Shown here one piece after another: positions 35,248 to 43,796 of a DNA stretch of 64,000 bases. The notes beneath the pieces are model-generated. The model was not told the origin of the DNA and searched no databases. It saw only the letters and a list, made by a program, of their open reading frames with translations. A program made the position numbers and the translations under genes. The first letter of the stretch is position 1. Every line of letters starts with the position of its first letter. Source of the DNA: an uncultured Lysobacter sp. (GTDB lineage Bacteria; Pseudomonadota; Gammaproteobacteria; Xanthomonadales; Xanthomonadaceae); assembly GCA_946480055.1 (NCBI GenBank), contig CAMLID010000001.1:62001-126000 (forward strand). Reading direction: 5' to 3'.

Positions 35248-35845
35248 GAAAATGGCCGTTGCACCGAAGCATGGCGCCCAGCGCAATGGTCGCGCTGCCC
35301 GGGTGCGCGAGTACCTCAGCCAGCAGAGCACGCCCAAGACTGCTCGCCAGATCCTCGCTGCGACCGAGCCGGGCGGCGACATCTGCCTCATGACCGCGGC
35401 GCTGGGCACGATGCTGCGGGGCGGACAGGTCGAGAAGACACAGCGCTCGCACGGCCCAGTGTTGTGGTCGCTGGTGAAGCAGGGCACACCACGAGTGCCG
35501 CAACAGCCGCCGAGAGACAAGGCCGCGGCGAAGCCGAAGCCGGCCCGACCGGTTGCGCGCAAGTCGGCGGACGAGCCAGTTCCGACACCACCGATGCGCG
35601 CCGTACCGAAGGCCTCTGCGCACGTCGCAATGCAACCGAAGAGAGCGCTCGCGGTCGCCTCGATTGCGCATTCACCGCCGAGCGCCGGCGAAGAGGCCGA
35701 GACCGTCGAGGCCTTCCAGGCGCGCGGCGGCCGCATCGACATCCTGCGGCCCGGTGAATGCTCTCAGCCGCTCCAGTTTGACCATTCCGATCGGTCGAGC
35801 GTCACTCCGGTCGGCCCAGCCATGCACCTGATCGGGGCCGGCTGA
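35240..35845 (+). CDS. Winged-helix protein with disordered linker
   Basis: A 201-residue protein. Residues about 18-80 look like a winged helix (RAARVREYLSQQSTPKTARQ, then LMTAALGTMLRGGQVEKTQR). A Pro/Lys/Ala-rich disordered stretch follows, and a short C-terminal motif (FQARGGRIDILRPGE). Such proteins are common in phages of Xanthomonas-like hosts and probably bind DNA. No specific role is assigned. Confidence 0.62.
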   Translation: MAKKMAVAPKHGAQRNGRAARVREYLSQQSTPKTARQILAATEPGGDICLMTAALGTMLRGGQVEKTQRSHGPVLWSLVKQGTPRVPQQPPRDKAAAKPKPARPVARKSADEPVPTPPMRAVPKASAHVAMQPKRALAVASIAHSPPSAGEEAETVEAFQARGGRIDILRPGECSQPLQFDHSDRSSVTPVGPAMHLIGAG

Positions 35846-35865
35846 GCCGGCCACAGGAGGACGAA

Positions 35866-36498
35866 ATGCCCAACTACCACCAACAGACCGGTCCGGATTT
35901 CCTCGACGAAGTCGCGCAGGCCGAGCGCAGCAACGGCCTGAACCGAAACGCGGACGAGTACAGTCGCCGTGCTGAACAATGGCGCGAGGACCTGAATTCC
36001 CTCTCGCTGTCACAGGCAGCAGTCGACACGCTGCAGCGCGCTCATAGCGCCACGCAGCGCGACGCAGCGAACGCGTACGACACCCTCTCGCGCGTCCGCC
36101 CTGACTCGATCGACGCCGCCGACTACGAGCTCGTTCGCCAGCTGCTCGCGGATATCGGCCATGTCGCGTATTGCGCGCCGGCATGGGCCGATCGCGTCGA
36201 CCAGACCGGTCGAAATCCCCGCCAGCTGCCAATGCCGGGCGATCGCTACTTCCTGCCAGTAGAGGTCGCGACGGCGGAGTACAAGGCCGATGGCATCGCC
36301 GTCGCCTACCTGCCGATGCTGCGGAACGAGGCTGGCGAGCTGGAGCCGCGGAAGGGCCAATCGTTCAGTGTCAGCGGTACCACCGAATGGACGCTGGGCG
36401 CCGTGGGCGTCCTTGCCTCCCCGCGCCGCGCCCTGGCCACGCTGGCGAGCGCCACGAATTGCTCCGCAGCGGCCACGCCCGCGAGTCGGGCCGCATGA
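35866..36498 (+). CDS. Hypothetical protein
   Basis: A 210-residue protein preceded by an AGGAGG ribosome binding site. The first half is helical (QWREDLNSLSLSQAAVDTLQ, ANAYDTLSRVRPDSIDAADY). The second half is beta-rich with GDRYFLPVEVATAEYKADGI and VAYLPML. It has no membrane segments. The stop overlaps the next ATG. No family is recognised. Confidence 0.6.
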   Translation: MPNYHQQTGPDFLDEVAQAERSNGLNRNADEYSRRAEQWREDLNSLSLSQAAVDTLQRAHSATQRDAANAYDTLSRVRPDSIDAADYELVRQLLADIGHVAYCAPAWADRVDQTGRNPRQLPMPGDRYFLPVEVATAEYKADGIAVAYLPMLRNEAGELEPRKGQSFSVSGTTEWTLGAVGVLASPRRALATLASATNCSAAATPASRAA

Positions 36499-36704
36499 GC
36501 GCGCCCGCCCGCAAGCGCCGCGTGAGCACTCCCCGCGAACGCACCTGCCGCGCGTGCGGCTGCACAGATCTGCACGCCTGCGAAGGCGGCTGCTGGTGGA
36601 TCGGCGCCGACCTGTGCAGCCGCTGCGGGCCGCCTACCCAGGGCCCGGGCAACAAGTCGCCCAGCGAACGCGGGGCCATCACCCCCACCGACCGCCGCAA
36701 CTAA
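36495..36704 (+). CDS. Small Cys-rich zinc-binding protein
   Basis: A 69-residue protein starting with an ATGA overlap. It has CRACGCTDLHACEGGCWW, then DLCSRC, a Cys-rich arrangement recurrent in small phage proteins and likely to bind zinc. Both termini are Arg/Ser/Pro-rich. The function is unknown. Confidence 0.65.
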   Translation: MSAPARKRRVSTPRERTCRACGCTDLHACEGGCWWIGADLCSRCGPPTQGPGNKSPSERGAITPTDRRN

Positions 36705-36766
36705 CCCACCACGTCCTTCGACGCGACCTGTCCAAGCCGGCCAGGCGCATTCATTGCGAGCCACAT

Positions 36767-38749
36767 ATGACCATCCAAACCATTCCCTTGTCCCAGCTGC
36801 GGCTTTCACCGCAGAACAGCCGCAAACACCGCTCCCGCGACAACGTCGTGACCTTGGCGGAGTCGCTCAAGATCCACGGCCAATTGCAGAACCTGGTCGT
36901 TACCGTCAGCGACCAGGACGGCGTCTATGCGGTCGACGCCGGCGGCACCCGCCTGCTGGCGCTGCAGATGCTGCATGAACGTGGCGATATCGCCGCCGAC
37001 CACCCGGTGGACTGTAAGGTCATCACCGACATCGATTCCCTGGAAGCCAGCACCGCGGAGAACGTTATCCGCGAAGAAATGCACCCGGCCGACCAGTTCC
37101 GCGCATTCAAGGCCATGGCCGATGCGCGCAAGTCCACCGCAGAAGTCGCCGCGCACTTTAGCGTGGCCGAATCGGTAGTCATCCAGCGCCTCAAGCTGGC
37201 CAACGTCCGGCCGGATCTGTTCGCCTTGTACGAGAGCGGCGACATGAAGCTCGACCAGCTGCAGGCGCTGGCCCTCACCGACGACCACGAAGCGCAGCGG
37301 CTGGCGTGGTTCGGCACCAAGGGAGCCAAGATCGAGCACAGCTGGCAGCGCAGCGCTCACAACATCCGTCAGCGCATCACCGCCAAGGAAGTCGACCCGC
37401 GCAACCCGCTGGCGCTGTTCGTCGGCGCGGACGCGTACGAAGCCGCCGGCGGCCAAGTCCGGCGCGACATGTTCTCTACCGATGTCTACTTCAGCGACGC
37501 CAAGCTGCTGGAGCGTCTCGCCGGGGAGAAGCTGGAAGCGCTCGCTGAGACTGAGCGCGCGGCAGGCTGGTCCTGGGTCGAAACCCACCTGCAACTGGAT
37601 TACAGCGGACAGGCGCGGTATGGCACCAGTTCGTTTGGCCCCAAGCGCCGCAGCCTCACCCCCGAGGAACAGACCCGCCTCGCGCAGATCCAGAAGCGGC
37701 TGGACACCATCAGCGAAGCGATCGAAGAAGACGAAGGCAGCGACGACTTCGACGCGCTTGATCGCGAACAAGACGCCCTGATCGCCGAGCGCGACGAGCT
37801 CGATGCGCGCCGGGAAACCTGGCCGGACGTCGCCAAAGCAAAGACCGGCGTGATCATCTACCTGCACCAGGGCCAGGGACTGCAAATCCAGCGCGCCCGG
37901 CTCCGGCCTGGGCAGCGTGACGTGGGTGGCAAGGTCACCGGTGGAAAGGACGGCAAGCCCAAGAAGCCCGAACTGAGCCGCGACATGGTCGTGCGCCTGG
38001 AGAAACAGCGGACAGCCGCCATTCGCGAACACATCGCCGCGCAACCCGCGGCCGCGCTGACCCTGCTCCTGGCCGATCTGATCGGTCGGTTGCGCGACAG
38101 CCGTGCTTCCGACGACTACCTCGCGATCACCGCCACCAACCATCACCGCGGGGACGCAGGGGCCGACTACGGCAAAGCCGTCGAGTTGGCCAAGGCGCCG
38201 GCCCGTATCGCGCTCGATCGCCGTGTAGCGCGCTGGCTGAAGTCCGGCATGCCGGCCAAGAACGCCGAACTCGCGGCCTGGCTGGAAAAGCTGTCCGGCG
38301 ACCAGCGCCTGGAACTGCTGGCCCTGCTGGTCGCTCTCACCGTGCCAGTCAGCACGCACGATGGCAAGGAACTCGCCACGCGCTTCAACGTGGACATGAC
38401 GGCCTGGTGGCAACCGACCGCCGAGACCTATTTCAGTCTGGTACCCAAGGCGCTCCTGGCCGAGGCAGTGACCGACGTTGCCGGGAAGGAAGCGGGCGAG
38501 GCGCTGCTGGTCCTGAAGAAAGATGGGGCCATGGCAGAAACCGCCAAGCGCCTAAACGGCGCCGGTTGGCTGCCCAAGCCCTTGCGGGGACCGGGGTACA
38601 AGCTCGCCAAGGCGGGCGCGGCCGCCCAGGGCGCGAAGAAAGCGCCCGCGAACGCCAGCAAGGCCCCCGCCACCAAGCCGGCGGTAAAGCCCAAGAAAGC
38701 CGCGAAGAAGGCCACCAGGCCCGCGGGCAAGAAAGGGGGCAAGCAGTGA
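36767..38749 (+). CDS. ParB/Srx-domain protein with basic histone-like tail
   Basis: The ATG at 36767 gives 660 residues. Residues about 1-110 are a ParB N-terminal domain (PLSQLRLSPQNSRKH, then VDAGGTRLLALQML and ENVIREEMHPADQFRAFKAM). A helix-turn-helix region follows (AEVAAHFSVAESVVIQRLKL). The middle is charged and partly coiled coil (about 290-350). The last 60 residues are an Ala/Lys/Pro-rich tail (KPAVKPKKAAKKATRPAGKK). ParB-fold proteins use CTP and bind DNA. A role in phage DNA condensation, partition or anti-restriction is possible. Its stop overlaps the next GTG. Confidence 0.82.
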   Translation: MTIQTIPLSQLRLSPQNSRKHRSRDNVVTLAESLKIHGQLQNLVVTVSDQDGVYAVDAGGTRLLALQMLHERGDIAADHPVDCKVITDIDSLEASTAENVIREEMHPADQFRAFKAMADARKSTAEVAAHFSVAESVVIQRLKLANVRPDLFALYESGDMKLDQLQALALTDDHEAQRLAWFGTKGAKIEHSWQRSAHNIRQRITAKEVDPRNPLALFVGADAYEAAGGQVRRDMFSTDVYFSDAKLLERLAGEKLEALAETERAAGWSWVETHLQLDYSGQARYGTSSFGPKRRSLTPEEQTRLAQIQKRLDTISEAIEEDEGSDDFDALDREQDALIAERDELDARRETWPDVAKAKTGVIIYLHQGQGLQIQRARLRPGQRDVGGKVTGGKDGKPKKPELSRDMVVRLEKQRTAAIREHIAAQPAAALTLLLADLIGRLRDSRASDDYLAITATNHHRGDAGADYGKAVELAKAPARIALDRRVARWLKSGMPAKNAELAAWLEKLSGDQRLELLALLVALTVPVSTHDGKELATRFNVDMTAWWQPTAETYFSLVPKALLAEAVTDVAGKEAGEALLVLKKDGAMAETAKRLNGAGWLPKPLRGPGYKLAKAGAAAQGAKKAPANASKAPATKPAVKPKKAAKKATRPAGKKGGKQ

Positions 38750-39285
38750 CCGCCATCTACCACGCCGTCCTGTACCAGGGCGCCGACGGCGTGCCGTTCC
38801 AAGGCCCTCGCTGCAGCAGTCGCGACTGCGCCATCGACACCGTCAAGCCGCTGGACGGCACCACTGTCCTCGGGCTCGTGGAGCTTGATGAAGAACCGGG
38901 GACGGCCCTTTCCTTCTGGAAGCGCCATCGCGGGCAGCGCAATTCCCTCGGCGCAACCATCACATTCGACCATGCCCGCATGCCGCCGCGCGACGCGGAT
39001 GGCTGGGCCCTGCACCCCGACGTCGACCTCGTGCTGGAGGAACGAGACGACGATGAGGACCAAGCCCTAGACATGGGCAAGCTCGCCGCGGCCGGCTTCG
39101 AGGCGAGATTCGTCAGCTTCGAGGACGACGCAGACGACGAAGTCCAAGACGCCTACTACAAGCGCGACGAGGGCACCTCCCTCTGGAAACCGACGGTGCC
39201 TGAAGGTAATGGCTGGCAGCTTGTCGGCGTGTACGACACCGAGTGCAGCCCCTACGCAATGTTCGTGCGGAGGGTTGCGCCATGA
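38746..39285 (+). CDS. Hypothetical acidic protein downstream of ParB-like gene
   Basis: The GTG at 38746 overlaps the ParB-like stop (GTGA); the product has 179 residues. It is acidic, with a run LEERDDDEDQALDMGKLA, and beta-rich at both ends (AIYHAVLYQGADGVPFQGPR, then QLVGVYDTECSPYAMFVRR). Coupling to the ParB-like gene suggests a shared function. No family is recognised. Confidence 0.6.
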   Translation: MTAIYHAVLYQGADGVPFQGPRCSSRDCAIDTVKPLDGTTVLGLVELDEEPGTALSFWKRHRGQRNSLGATITFDHARMPPRDADGWALHPDVDLVLEERDDDEDQALDMGKLAAAGFEARFVSFEDDADDEVQDAYYKRDEGTSLWKPTVPEGNGWQLVGVYDTECSPYAMFVRRVAP

Positions 39286-39494
39286 CCGCTGACCACTTGA
39301 CCTTGGCCGATGCGCTGCCGGCCGAGATCGAACGCGTGCAATCGCTATTGCCGCTCTACGACGCGATCCCGGCTGGCGTGTTCGCCGCCACTCTAATGCG
39401 GAACACCATCAAGGCTGCACATGCGGCGATGGTCTCCAGCGATGTCGTCGCCATGATCCGTTGCTACGAAGACCTGAAGGGATACACGTCATGA
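39282..39494 (+). CDS. Small helical protein
   Basis: A 70-residue protein starting and ending in ATGA overlaps. The sequence LPAEIERVQSLLPLYDAIPA, then GVFAATLMRNTIKAAHAAMV and MIRCYEDLKGY is all helical and resembles small phage proteins encoded before Ea22-like genes. No role is assigned. Confidence 0.6.
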   Translation: MTADHLTLADALPAEIERVQSLLPLYDAIPAGVFAATLMRNTIKAAHAAMVSSDVVAMIRCYEDLKGYTS

Positions 39495-40825
39495 CCGCTC
39501 ACCTGCTGCGGGCGCTGGCAGGATGGCGCATCAATGAGAACAGCACTGGAGAACTGGTCGTTAGCGGCCCGGACGGCGGGATTACTGTGAGTGAGGGCAA
39601 GGGCGACATCGCTCGGCGCACGCTGTACGGGCTCGCGAAGTCGCTGCACGCCGCCGCCCTCTCGCAGGTGGAAACGCATTGCTACGTCGGCGATATGAAA
39701 ACCAGCGCCGGGACCGACTACTACGTTTGCATCGAACGCAATGGCAAGCGGATCACCCCGCACAAGTACGCCATTCGTGGCCGCGCCGAGTATGACGTGG
39801 CCGAGTGGAACCAGGTCCTCAACGACGCCCCGAAGCCCGACCTGCTCGCTTACGACACCGTAGAGCCTGACGCCATGCTCGCCGCCGCGCCCGCTGCGCA
39901 GGGGGTGTCGTTGGGTTGGTCGGCCGAGGATGCTTGCGAGGCGTTCATCGCCGCCGAAATCGATGCCGCTCCGGAAGCGTTGCGCCGGCTTGGCGATTGG
40001 CTGTGTAACGTCCTGGACGAAGACCTGCATAAGACCGCTTCGGCGATGGTTCTCGGGGCCATGATGGAAACGAGTGCGGCGATTCGCGCCATGCTCGCCG
40101 CCGCGCCCGCTGCGCAGGGGGTGGCCGAGTATGGCGGGCTGTCGTACTTCGCAGCGCCCGCACAGCTTCATCCTAAGACCTTGGACCTGGTAACCAGGTT
40201 CGCGGGCTCGCTCGCTGCGAAGCTCTCGGCCGCAGAGCAGAAATACGGCTACAGCGACGGTTGGGCCGAATCGGACTGGCTGGACGAGTGCCGGGCGAAG
40301 CTGCTGGAGCATGTCGCCAAGGGCGATCCGCGCGACGTGGCGGCGTACTGCGCGTTCCTGTGGCACCACGGCGCACGGACGGCCGCCGCACCTGCTGCAC
40401 TGGAGGTGAAACGCGACCCGCTCATTGAAGGCCTGGAGCGCGCGCTCCCGGAAATGGACCCCGAGGAAGGCCGCTGGCTCACGTGCAGCGGCTGCTACGA
40501 GTCCGAGGACGGCCACCCGGTTGGCAGCTACCCCAGCAGCGCGCTCTTGGGCTGCACGCTCGGCGGTGGATGCCACGAGTGCGGCGGGCTGGGTGCGATT
40601 TGGGACATGACCAACTACGCAGACTTCGCCGAACTCGCGCTCGCCCAGGACACCGCGACAGCGGTGGTGGTCGATGAGGCGATGACCAGGCTGGCCGAAG
40701 TTCTGCCGCCGCGCCCGCTGCCGAACATGGACTACAGCTACGAAGTCTCCCCGCTGCACGCGGAGCAACTGCACATTCGCTTCGCCGCCCTCACCGCCGC
40801 GCTGGGGCAAGAGGCTTCCAGGTGA
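39491..40825 (+). CDS. Ea22-like accessory protein with internal repeats
   Basis: A 444-residue protein. The motif AMLAAAPAAQGV occurs twice (about residues 129 and 201) and a degenerate version (RTAAAPAALEV) later; such MLAAAP linkers are characteristic of Ea22-like early phage proteins, which are mosaics of short modules. Other segments include GKRITPHKYAIRGRAEYDVA and a four-Cys motif (CSGCYESEDGH, then GGGCHECGG) near 335-370, probably zinc-binding. The role in the phage is unknown. Confidence 0.65.
   Translation: MTAHLLRALAGWRINENSTGELVVSGPDGGITVSEGKGDIARRTLYGLAKSLHAAALSQVETHCYVGDMKTSAGTDYYVCIERNGKRITPHKYAIRGRAEYDVAEWNQVLNDAPKPDLLAYDTVEPDAMLAAAPAAQGVSLGWSAEDACEAFIAAEIDAAPEALRRLGDWLCNVLDEDLHKTASAMVLGAMMETSAAIRAMLAAAPAAQGVAEYGGLSYFAAPAQLHPKTLDLVTRFAGSLAAKLSAAEQKYGYSDGWAESDWLDECRAKLLEHVAKGDPRDVAAYCAFLWHHGARTAAAPAALEVKRDPLIEGLERALPEMDPEEGRWLTCSGCYESEDGHPVGSYPSSALLGCTLGGGCHECGGLGAIWDMTNYADFAELALAQDTATAVVVDEAMTRLAEVLPPRPLPNMDYSYEVSPLHAEQLHIRFAALTAALGQEASR
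39871..40123 (+). repeat. 37-bp perfect direct repeat inside the Ea22-like gene
   Basis: Bases 39871-39907 and 40087-40123 are identical over 37 bases, 216 bases apart (72 codons, in frame). They encode the AMLAAAPAAQGV linker. The repeat could mediate in-frame deletion or exchange of the module between copies. Confidence 0.85.
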
Positions 40826-40896
40826 GCGGGCTCTTTCGCGTTGATGGAACAAACCAGCGCAGCCTGCTCGGCCTTTGCGACGCGGGCCCCTTCAGG

Positions 40897-41478
40897 CTAT
40901 TCCGCCTCGATGGGCTCAGTGCCGAACGGGTCTTCGCCGGCGTGGGGTGTGTACGGCCACAGGGCTCGCACAGCGTTCACGACGCGGGGTCGAATGGGCC
41001 CCACGATGGCGGCTGTAGTACGCACCGCCTCGCGCAAGCCGGGCGCCTCAGGCCGGCCCGGATTCACGTGCGCCTCCGGCGGAATGAGTGCTCGAAGTCG
41101 CAGGATGTTGCCGTAAGCCGACGTCACCACAGCGGCTGTGGTCGCGTCGGTGAGGTGCATGCGGTCCATGAGGATGTCCAGCACAGGGGTCACAATCGCC
41201 TTCGTATGTCGGGCGTATGCCTTCCACATGGTGGAAAAGTCGACAGCGTCCGCGTCCAACTGCTGGATCTGCTCCAGACGCCAATTGATGGCGCGCAACT
41301 CGTCGCAAATTGCGTCGGCAACAGCTCTCGTCTGGGCATCTATCTCAGCTCGTCGATCGCGCTCTGCGGCCTTGATGGAGCAAAGCGCGATGATCACCGC
41401 GGCCACCGTGGCCAAGCCGCTCACCCAAGTAGCCACGTCGCCCCAGGCCAAAGCGTCCGGGCAGAAGATCATCCCCAT
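40897..41478 (-). CDS. Membrane-anchored hypothetical protein on the opposite strand
   Basis: A 193-residue protein with one N-terminal membrane helix (ATWVSGLATVAAVIIALCSI) and a cytoplasmic helical domain containing AEIDAQTRAVADAICDELRA and MDRMHLTDATTAAVVTSAYG. It is the only leftward gene between 33 and 44 kb, transcribed against the operon, a typical place for a gene expressed in the lysogen. An exclusion or host-modifying role is possible. No family is recognised. Confidence 0.62.
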   Translation of the reverse strand: MGMIFCPDALAWGDVATWVSGLATVAAVIIALCSIKAAERDRRAEIDAQTRAVADAICDELRAINWRLEQIQQLDADAVDFSTMWKAYARHTKAIVTPVLDILMDRMHLTDATTAAVVTSAYGNILRLRALIPPEAHVNPGRPEAPGLREAVRTTAAIVGPIRPRVVNAVRALWPYTPHAGEDPFGTEPIEAE

Positions 41479-41528
41479 GCGTGAACTCCCAGTCCTGGCC
41501 TCTTCGCCGATGGTGCGCGCGAATCTCT

Positions 41529-41696
41529 ATGGCAGCAAGGCAGACGGCAACCAACATGCATAGCGGCATCCCCTGGTGGCTCGTCCTGATTCTGGAGGCA
41601 ATCGTCTACTGGCCGGTGACGCTCGCCGCTCTCATCGCCGCCGCTGCGCTCGTTTGGCGCCGGCGAATCAATCGTAAGGACTCCGTCCATGGCTAA
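41529..41696 (+). CDS. Small membrane peptide
   Basis: A 55-residue frame from ATG 41529 (ATG 41556 would give 46). It contains one long hydrophobic helix (WWLVLILEAIVYWPVTLAAL, continuing to about residue 42) and a basic tail (RRRINRK). Its 3' end overlaps the zinc-ribbon gene that follows by eight bases. The function is unknown. Confidence 0.5.
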   Translation: MAARQTATNMHSGIPWWLVLILEAIVYWPVTLAALIAAAALVWRRRINRKDSVHG

Positions 41697-41847
41697 CCCC
41701 ACTCTGCTGCCGTGCCCGAAGTGCGGTTGCCCCGATATACACATTGATAACTCCAGCATTGCTGATGCTGGCTGGATCGACTGTGAGAGTGCGACGCTAC
41801 GGGCTGCACTTGCCGCGGCGCTGGCTTCCGAGGGTAGCCGTGGCTAG
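41689..41847 (+). CDS. Lar-like zinc-ribbon peptide
   Basis: A 52-residue protein beginning MANPTLLPCPKCGCPDIHID. This matches the start of Lar-type restriction-alleviation and related phage zinc-ribbon proteins (LxPCPxCG). The second Cys pair is incomplete (WIDCES only), so it may be degenerate or a short variant. It overlaps the next gene by eight bases. Confidence 0.5.
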   Translation: MANPTLLPCPKCGCPDIHIDNSSIADAGWIDCESATLRAALAAALASEGSRG

Positions 41848-42157
41848 GTCGAGAGCCCACCATGAGCAACTAAGCGCTGACAGCCTCGCGGGCGCGATCA
41901 AGCTGCGATGTGAGGAACTTGGGCGTTCCCTTGCATCACTGGGACCATGCATGGGCATGAGGCCCGATAGCGTACGAGCAAGGCTGAGCAGGACGCGCGG
42001 CAAGCGAGCACTGCAACCATGGCAGTTGACCGCAATTGCGCAGGAGCTACAGATGGATACTGTTGCCCTGCACATCCTGGGCGCGAAGCACGAAGGCTGG
42101 CAAGTGGATGTGGCCTTAGCGCCAATCAGTCGCAGGAGGGATTGGGATGGCCGCTAG
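41840..42157 (+). CDS. Small HTH DNA-binding protein
   Basis: The GTG at 41840, preceded by GAGG, gives 105 residues. The centre reads as a helix-turn-helix: LRCEELGRSLASLGPCMGMR, PDSVRARLSRTRGKRALQPW, then QLTAIAQELQMDTVALHILG, similar to Cro/C1-type domains. It precedes the excisionase-like gene and overlaps it by 11 bases. It could regulate excision or the cargo genes. Confidence 0.6.
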   Translation: MARSRAHHEQLSADSLAGAIKLRCEELGRSLASLGPCMGMRPDSVRARLSRTRGKRALQPWQLTAIAQELQMDTVALHILGAKHEGWQVDVALAPISRRRDWDGR

Positions 42158-42368
42158 CGACATCGCAACCTTCTGGATCCTGTTCGGCAAGCACGGGCCG
42201 ACCATGACCTTGGACCAGCTGCGTGCCGAGTTCTTCCCAAGCGCCACGATGAAGACCATGCGGAACAAGCTGGCCGCGCGGCTGCTGCCTACACGCACTG
42301 GGGAGGTGTTCGACACCCGGGACGTGGCGGACTGGTGGGACCTGCAGAGGGGCGCAACCGCAGCCTAA
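42147..42368 (+). CDS. PrtN/AlpA-like small regulator, possible excisionase
   Basis: A 73-residue protein with a good ribosome binding site (CAGGAGGG). The pattern TFWILFGKHGPTMTLDQLRA, then FPSATMKTMRNKLAARLLPT and FDTRDVADWWDLQR is that of PrtN-type activators and MerR-like excisionases, in which a winged helix is followed by a residue ladder selecting the DNA site. As the last gene of the rightward operon it is a reasonable Xis candidate, though the integrase lies at the other end of the linear prophage. Confidence 0.6.
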   Translation: MAASDIATFWILFGKHGPTMTLDQLRAEFFPSATMKTMRNKLAARLLPTRTGEVFDTRDVADWWDLQRGATAA

Positions 42369-42449
42369 CGGCCGCGCCCCCCTTTTCTTGGTCGAGAACC
42401 CGATCTGCTGCTAAATTGCCGGTCGTCACACAGGGATGGGGGATGGGGG

Positions 42450-43796
42450 ATGGCCGAGCACAAGATGGTGTCGATCCGACGCCTTTTGCTTGATGAATGG
42501 AACCCGAGGCTTCGCCGGCGCTTGGCGCAAGATGAAGCAATTGCTCACTTCGCAAGCCAGAAGACTACGCGTCAGCTGGCAAAGCACATCGCCGCTAACG
42601 GGATCAATCCGCTGGAATCGATCGCCATCTTTCCAACGGTGCCACCGAGCCGGAAGTACGTCGTACGCGAAGGCAATCGACGACTGGCCGCGATCAAACT
42701 TCTGCATGAGCCCAGCCTTGCGGCAAGTGCGACCGACCAGCAGTTCTATCAAAAATTGATTTCCAAGCCCCATGCCCTGATTCCGGACGAGATCTCCTGC
42801 GTCTTGTTTGAAGACGAATCTGAAGTTCGGCGCTGGATAGGTTTGAAGCACGTTTCTGACGCGAGTGGCGCCTCCACACTGATTTGGGAGCCATGGCAGA
42901 AGGCAAACTTCGACGGCAACAGCGGAACCGGTGCGAAGTACCGGCATGCGATCGAGCTATCCAATGTCGCAATTGATAAAGGATGGATCAATGATGCTGA
43001 TCACGAGAAGATCAACCTAAGCACACTGTCGCGCCTGTTCGAAGACGATAGCGCACGCTCAGAATTGGGTTTTCAAGTTACTCCTAGCGGACTCGCCACA
43101 TCAATGCAGATGGATGAGCAAGCGAAGCTAGTGAAAAAGTTGTTCCTTGATACTGGAAGGGGAGGCACCGAAACCTCGCGAACACTCCAAAAGTCCTCGG
43201 ACATGGTCAAGTACGCCAAGAAGGTACGGGCATCGCTTGGGATCAAGGCTGGAACCGGCCCCCTCCGCCCGATCGGGAACAGCAAAGCTAGCGCTGAAGG
43301 TGCAAAGCCAGCATCTCGTTCGCGTCCGCTTCCTGACGCGCTCGATCGTCAAAAGATGGTGCCGAGAGGCTTTAAGCTGGCTATCGCTAGCGTGCGGGCG
43401 CAGGAGGTCTTCGAGGAGCTTCGAACGCTTAGCGTTGTGGATTATCCAAACGCTTGCGCCGTTCTTTTTCGAATTTTTCTTGAGTTCTCAATACAGCACT
43501 ACGTCGAGAATGAACAGCTAAGAATCCCGGCTAAAGCCACATTGGCCGACAAGGTCCGAATCGCGACAGAGCACCTGCTTAAAGAAGGACGCGTTAAGAA
43601 GGCCGAAATCGCAATGGTCAACAAGGGTCTCAACACCCCGAATCACTTCTTGTCAATTAGTCAGCTGAATCAATACGTGCACAACCCATACATGCATCCA
43701 GCACAGCGAGAGCTCAATGCGACGTGGAACGGCAGCGAAGGCCTGCTCCGCGCACTTTGGACTGATTACGCTCAACAGAACGAACGTGCCGCATGA
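42450..43796 (+). CDS. ParB-like protein paired with a DNA methylase
   Basis: A 448-residue protein. Residues about 1-120 have a ParB/Srx-like pattern: VSIRRLLLDEWNPRLRRRLA, TTRQLAKHIAANGINPLESI, then the core YVVREGNRRLAAIKLLHEP. A variable middle (about 150-310) follows, then a helical C-terminal domain from about 315 (VRAQEVFEELRTLSVVDYPN, then VLFRIFLEFSIQHYVENEQL). No nuclease motif is obvious. The stop overlaps the methylase start (ATGA). The region is markedly more AT-rich than the phage, which suggests recent transfer. Probably half of a defence or anti-defence pair. Confidence 0.78.
   Translation: MAEHKMVSIRRLLLDEWNPRLRRRLAQDEAIAHFASQKTTRQLAKHIAANGINPLESIAIFPTVPPSRKYVVREGNRRLAAIKLLHEPSLAASATDQQFYQKLISKPHALIPDEISCVLFEDESEVRRWIGLKHVSDASGASTLIWEPWQKANFDGNSGTGAKYRHAIELSNVAIDKGWINDADHEKINLSTLSRLFEDDSARSELGFQVTPSGLATSMQMDEQAKLVKKLFLDTGRGGTETSRTLQKSSDMVKYAKKVRASLGIKAGTGPLRPIGNSKASAEGAKPASRSRPLPDALDRQKMVPRGFKLAIASVRAQEVFEELRTLSVVDYPNACAVLFRIFLEFSIQHYVENEQLRIPAKATLADKVRIATEHLLKEGRVKKAEIAMVNKGLNTPNHFLSISQLNQYVHNPYMHPAQRELNATWNGSEGLLRALWTDYAQQNERAA

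Noticed and set aside
36806..38413. 535-codon leftward frame opposite the ParB-like gene
   Set aside because: A shadow frame; the sense strand has ParB motifs and operon couplings.
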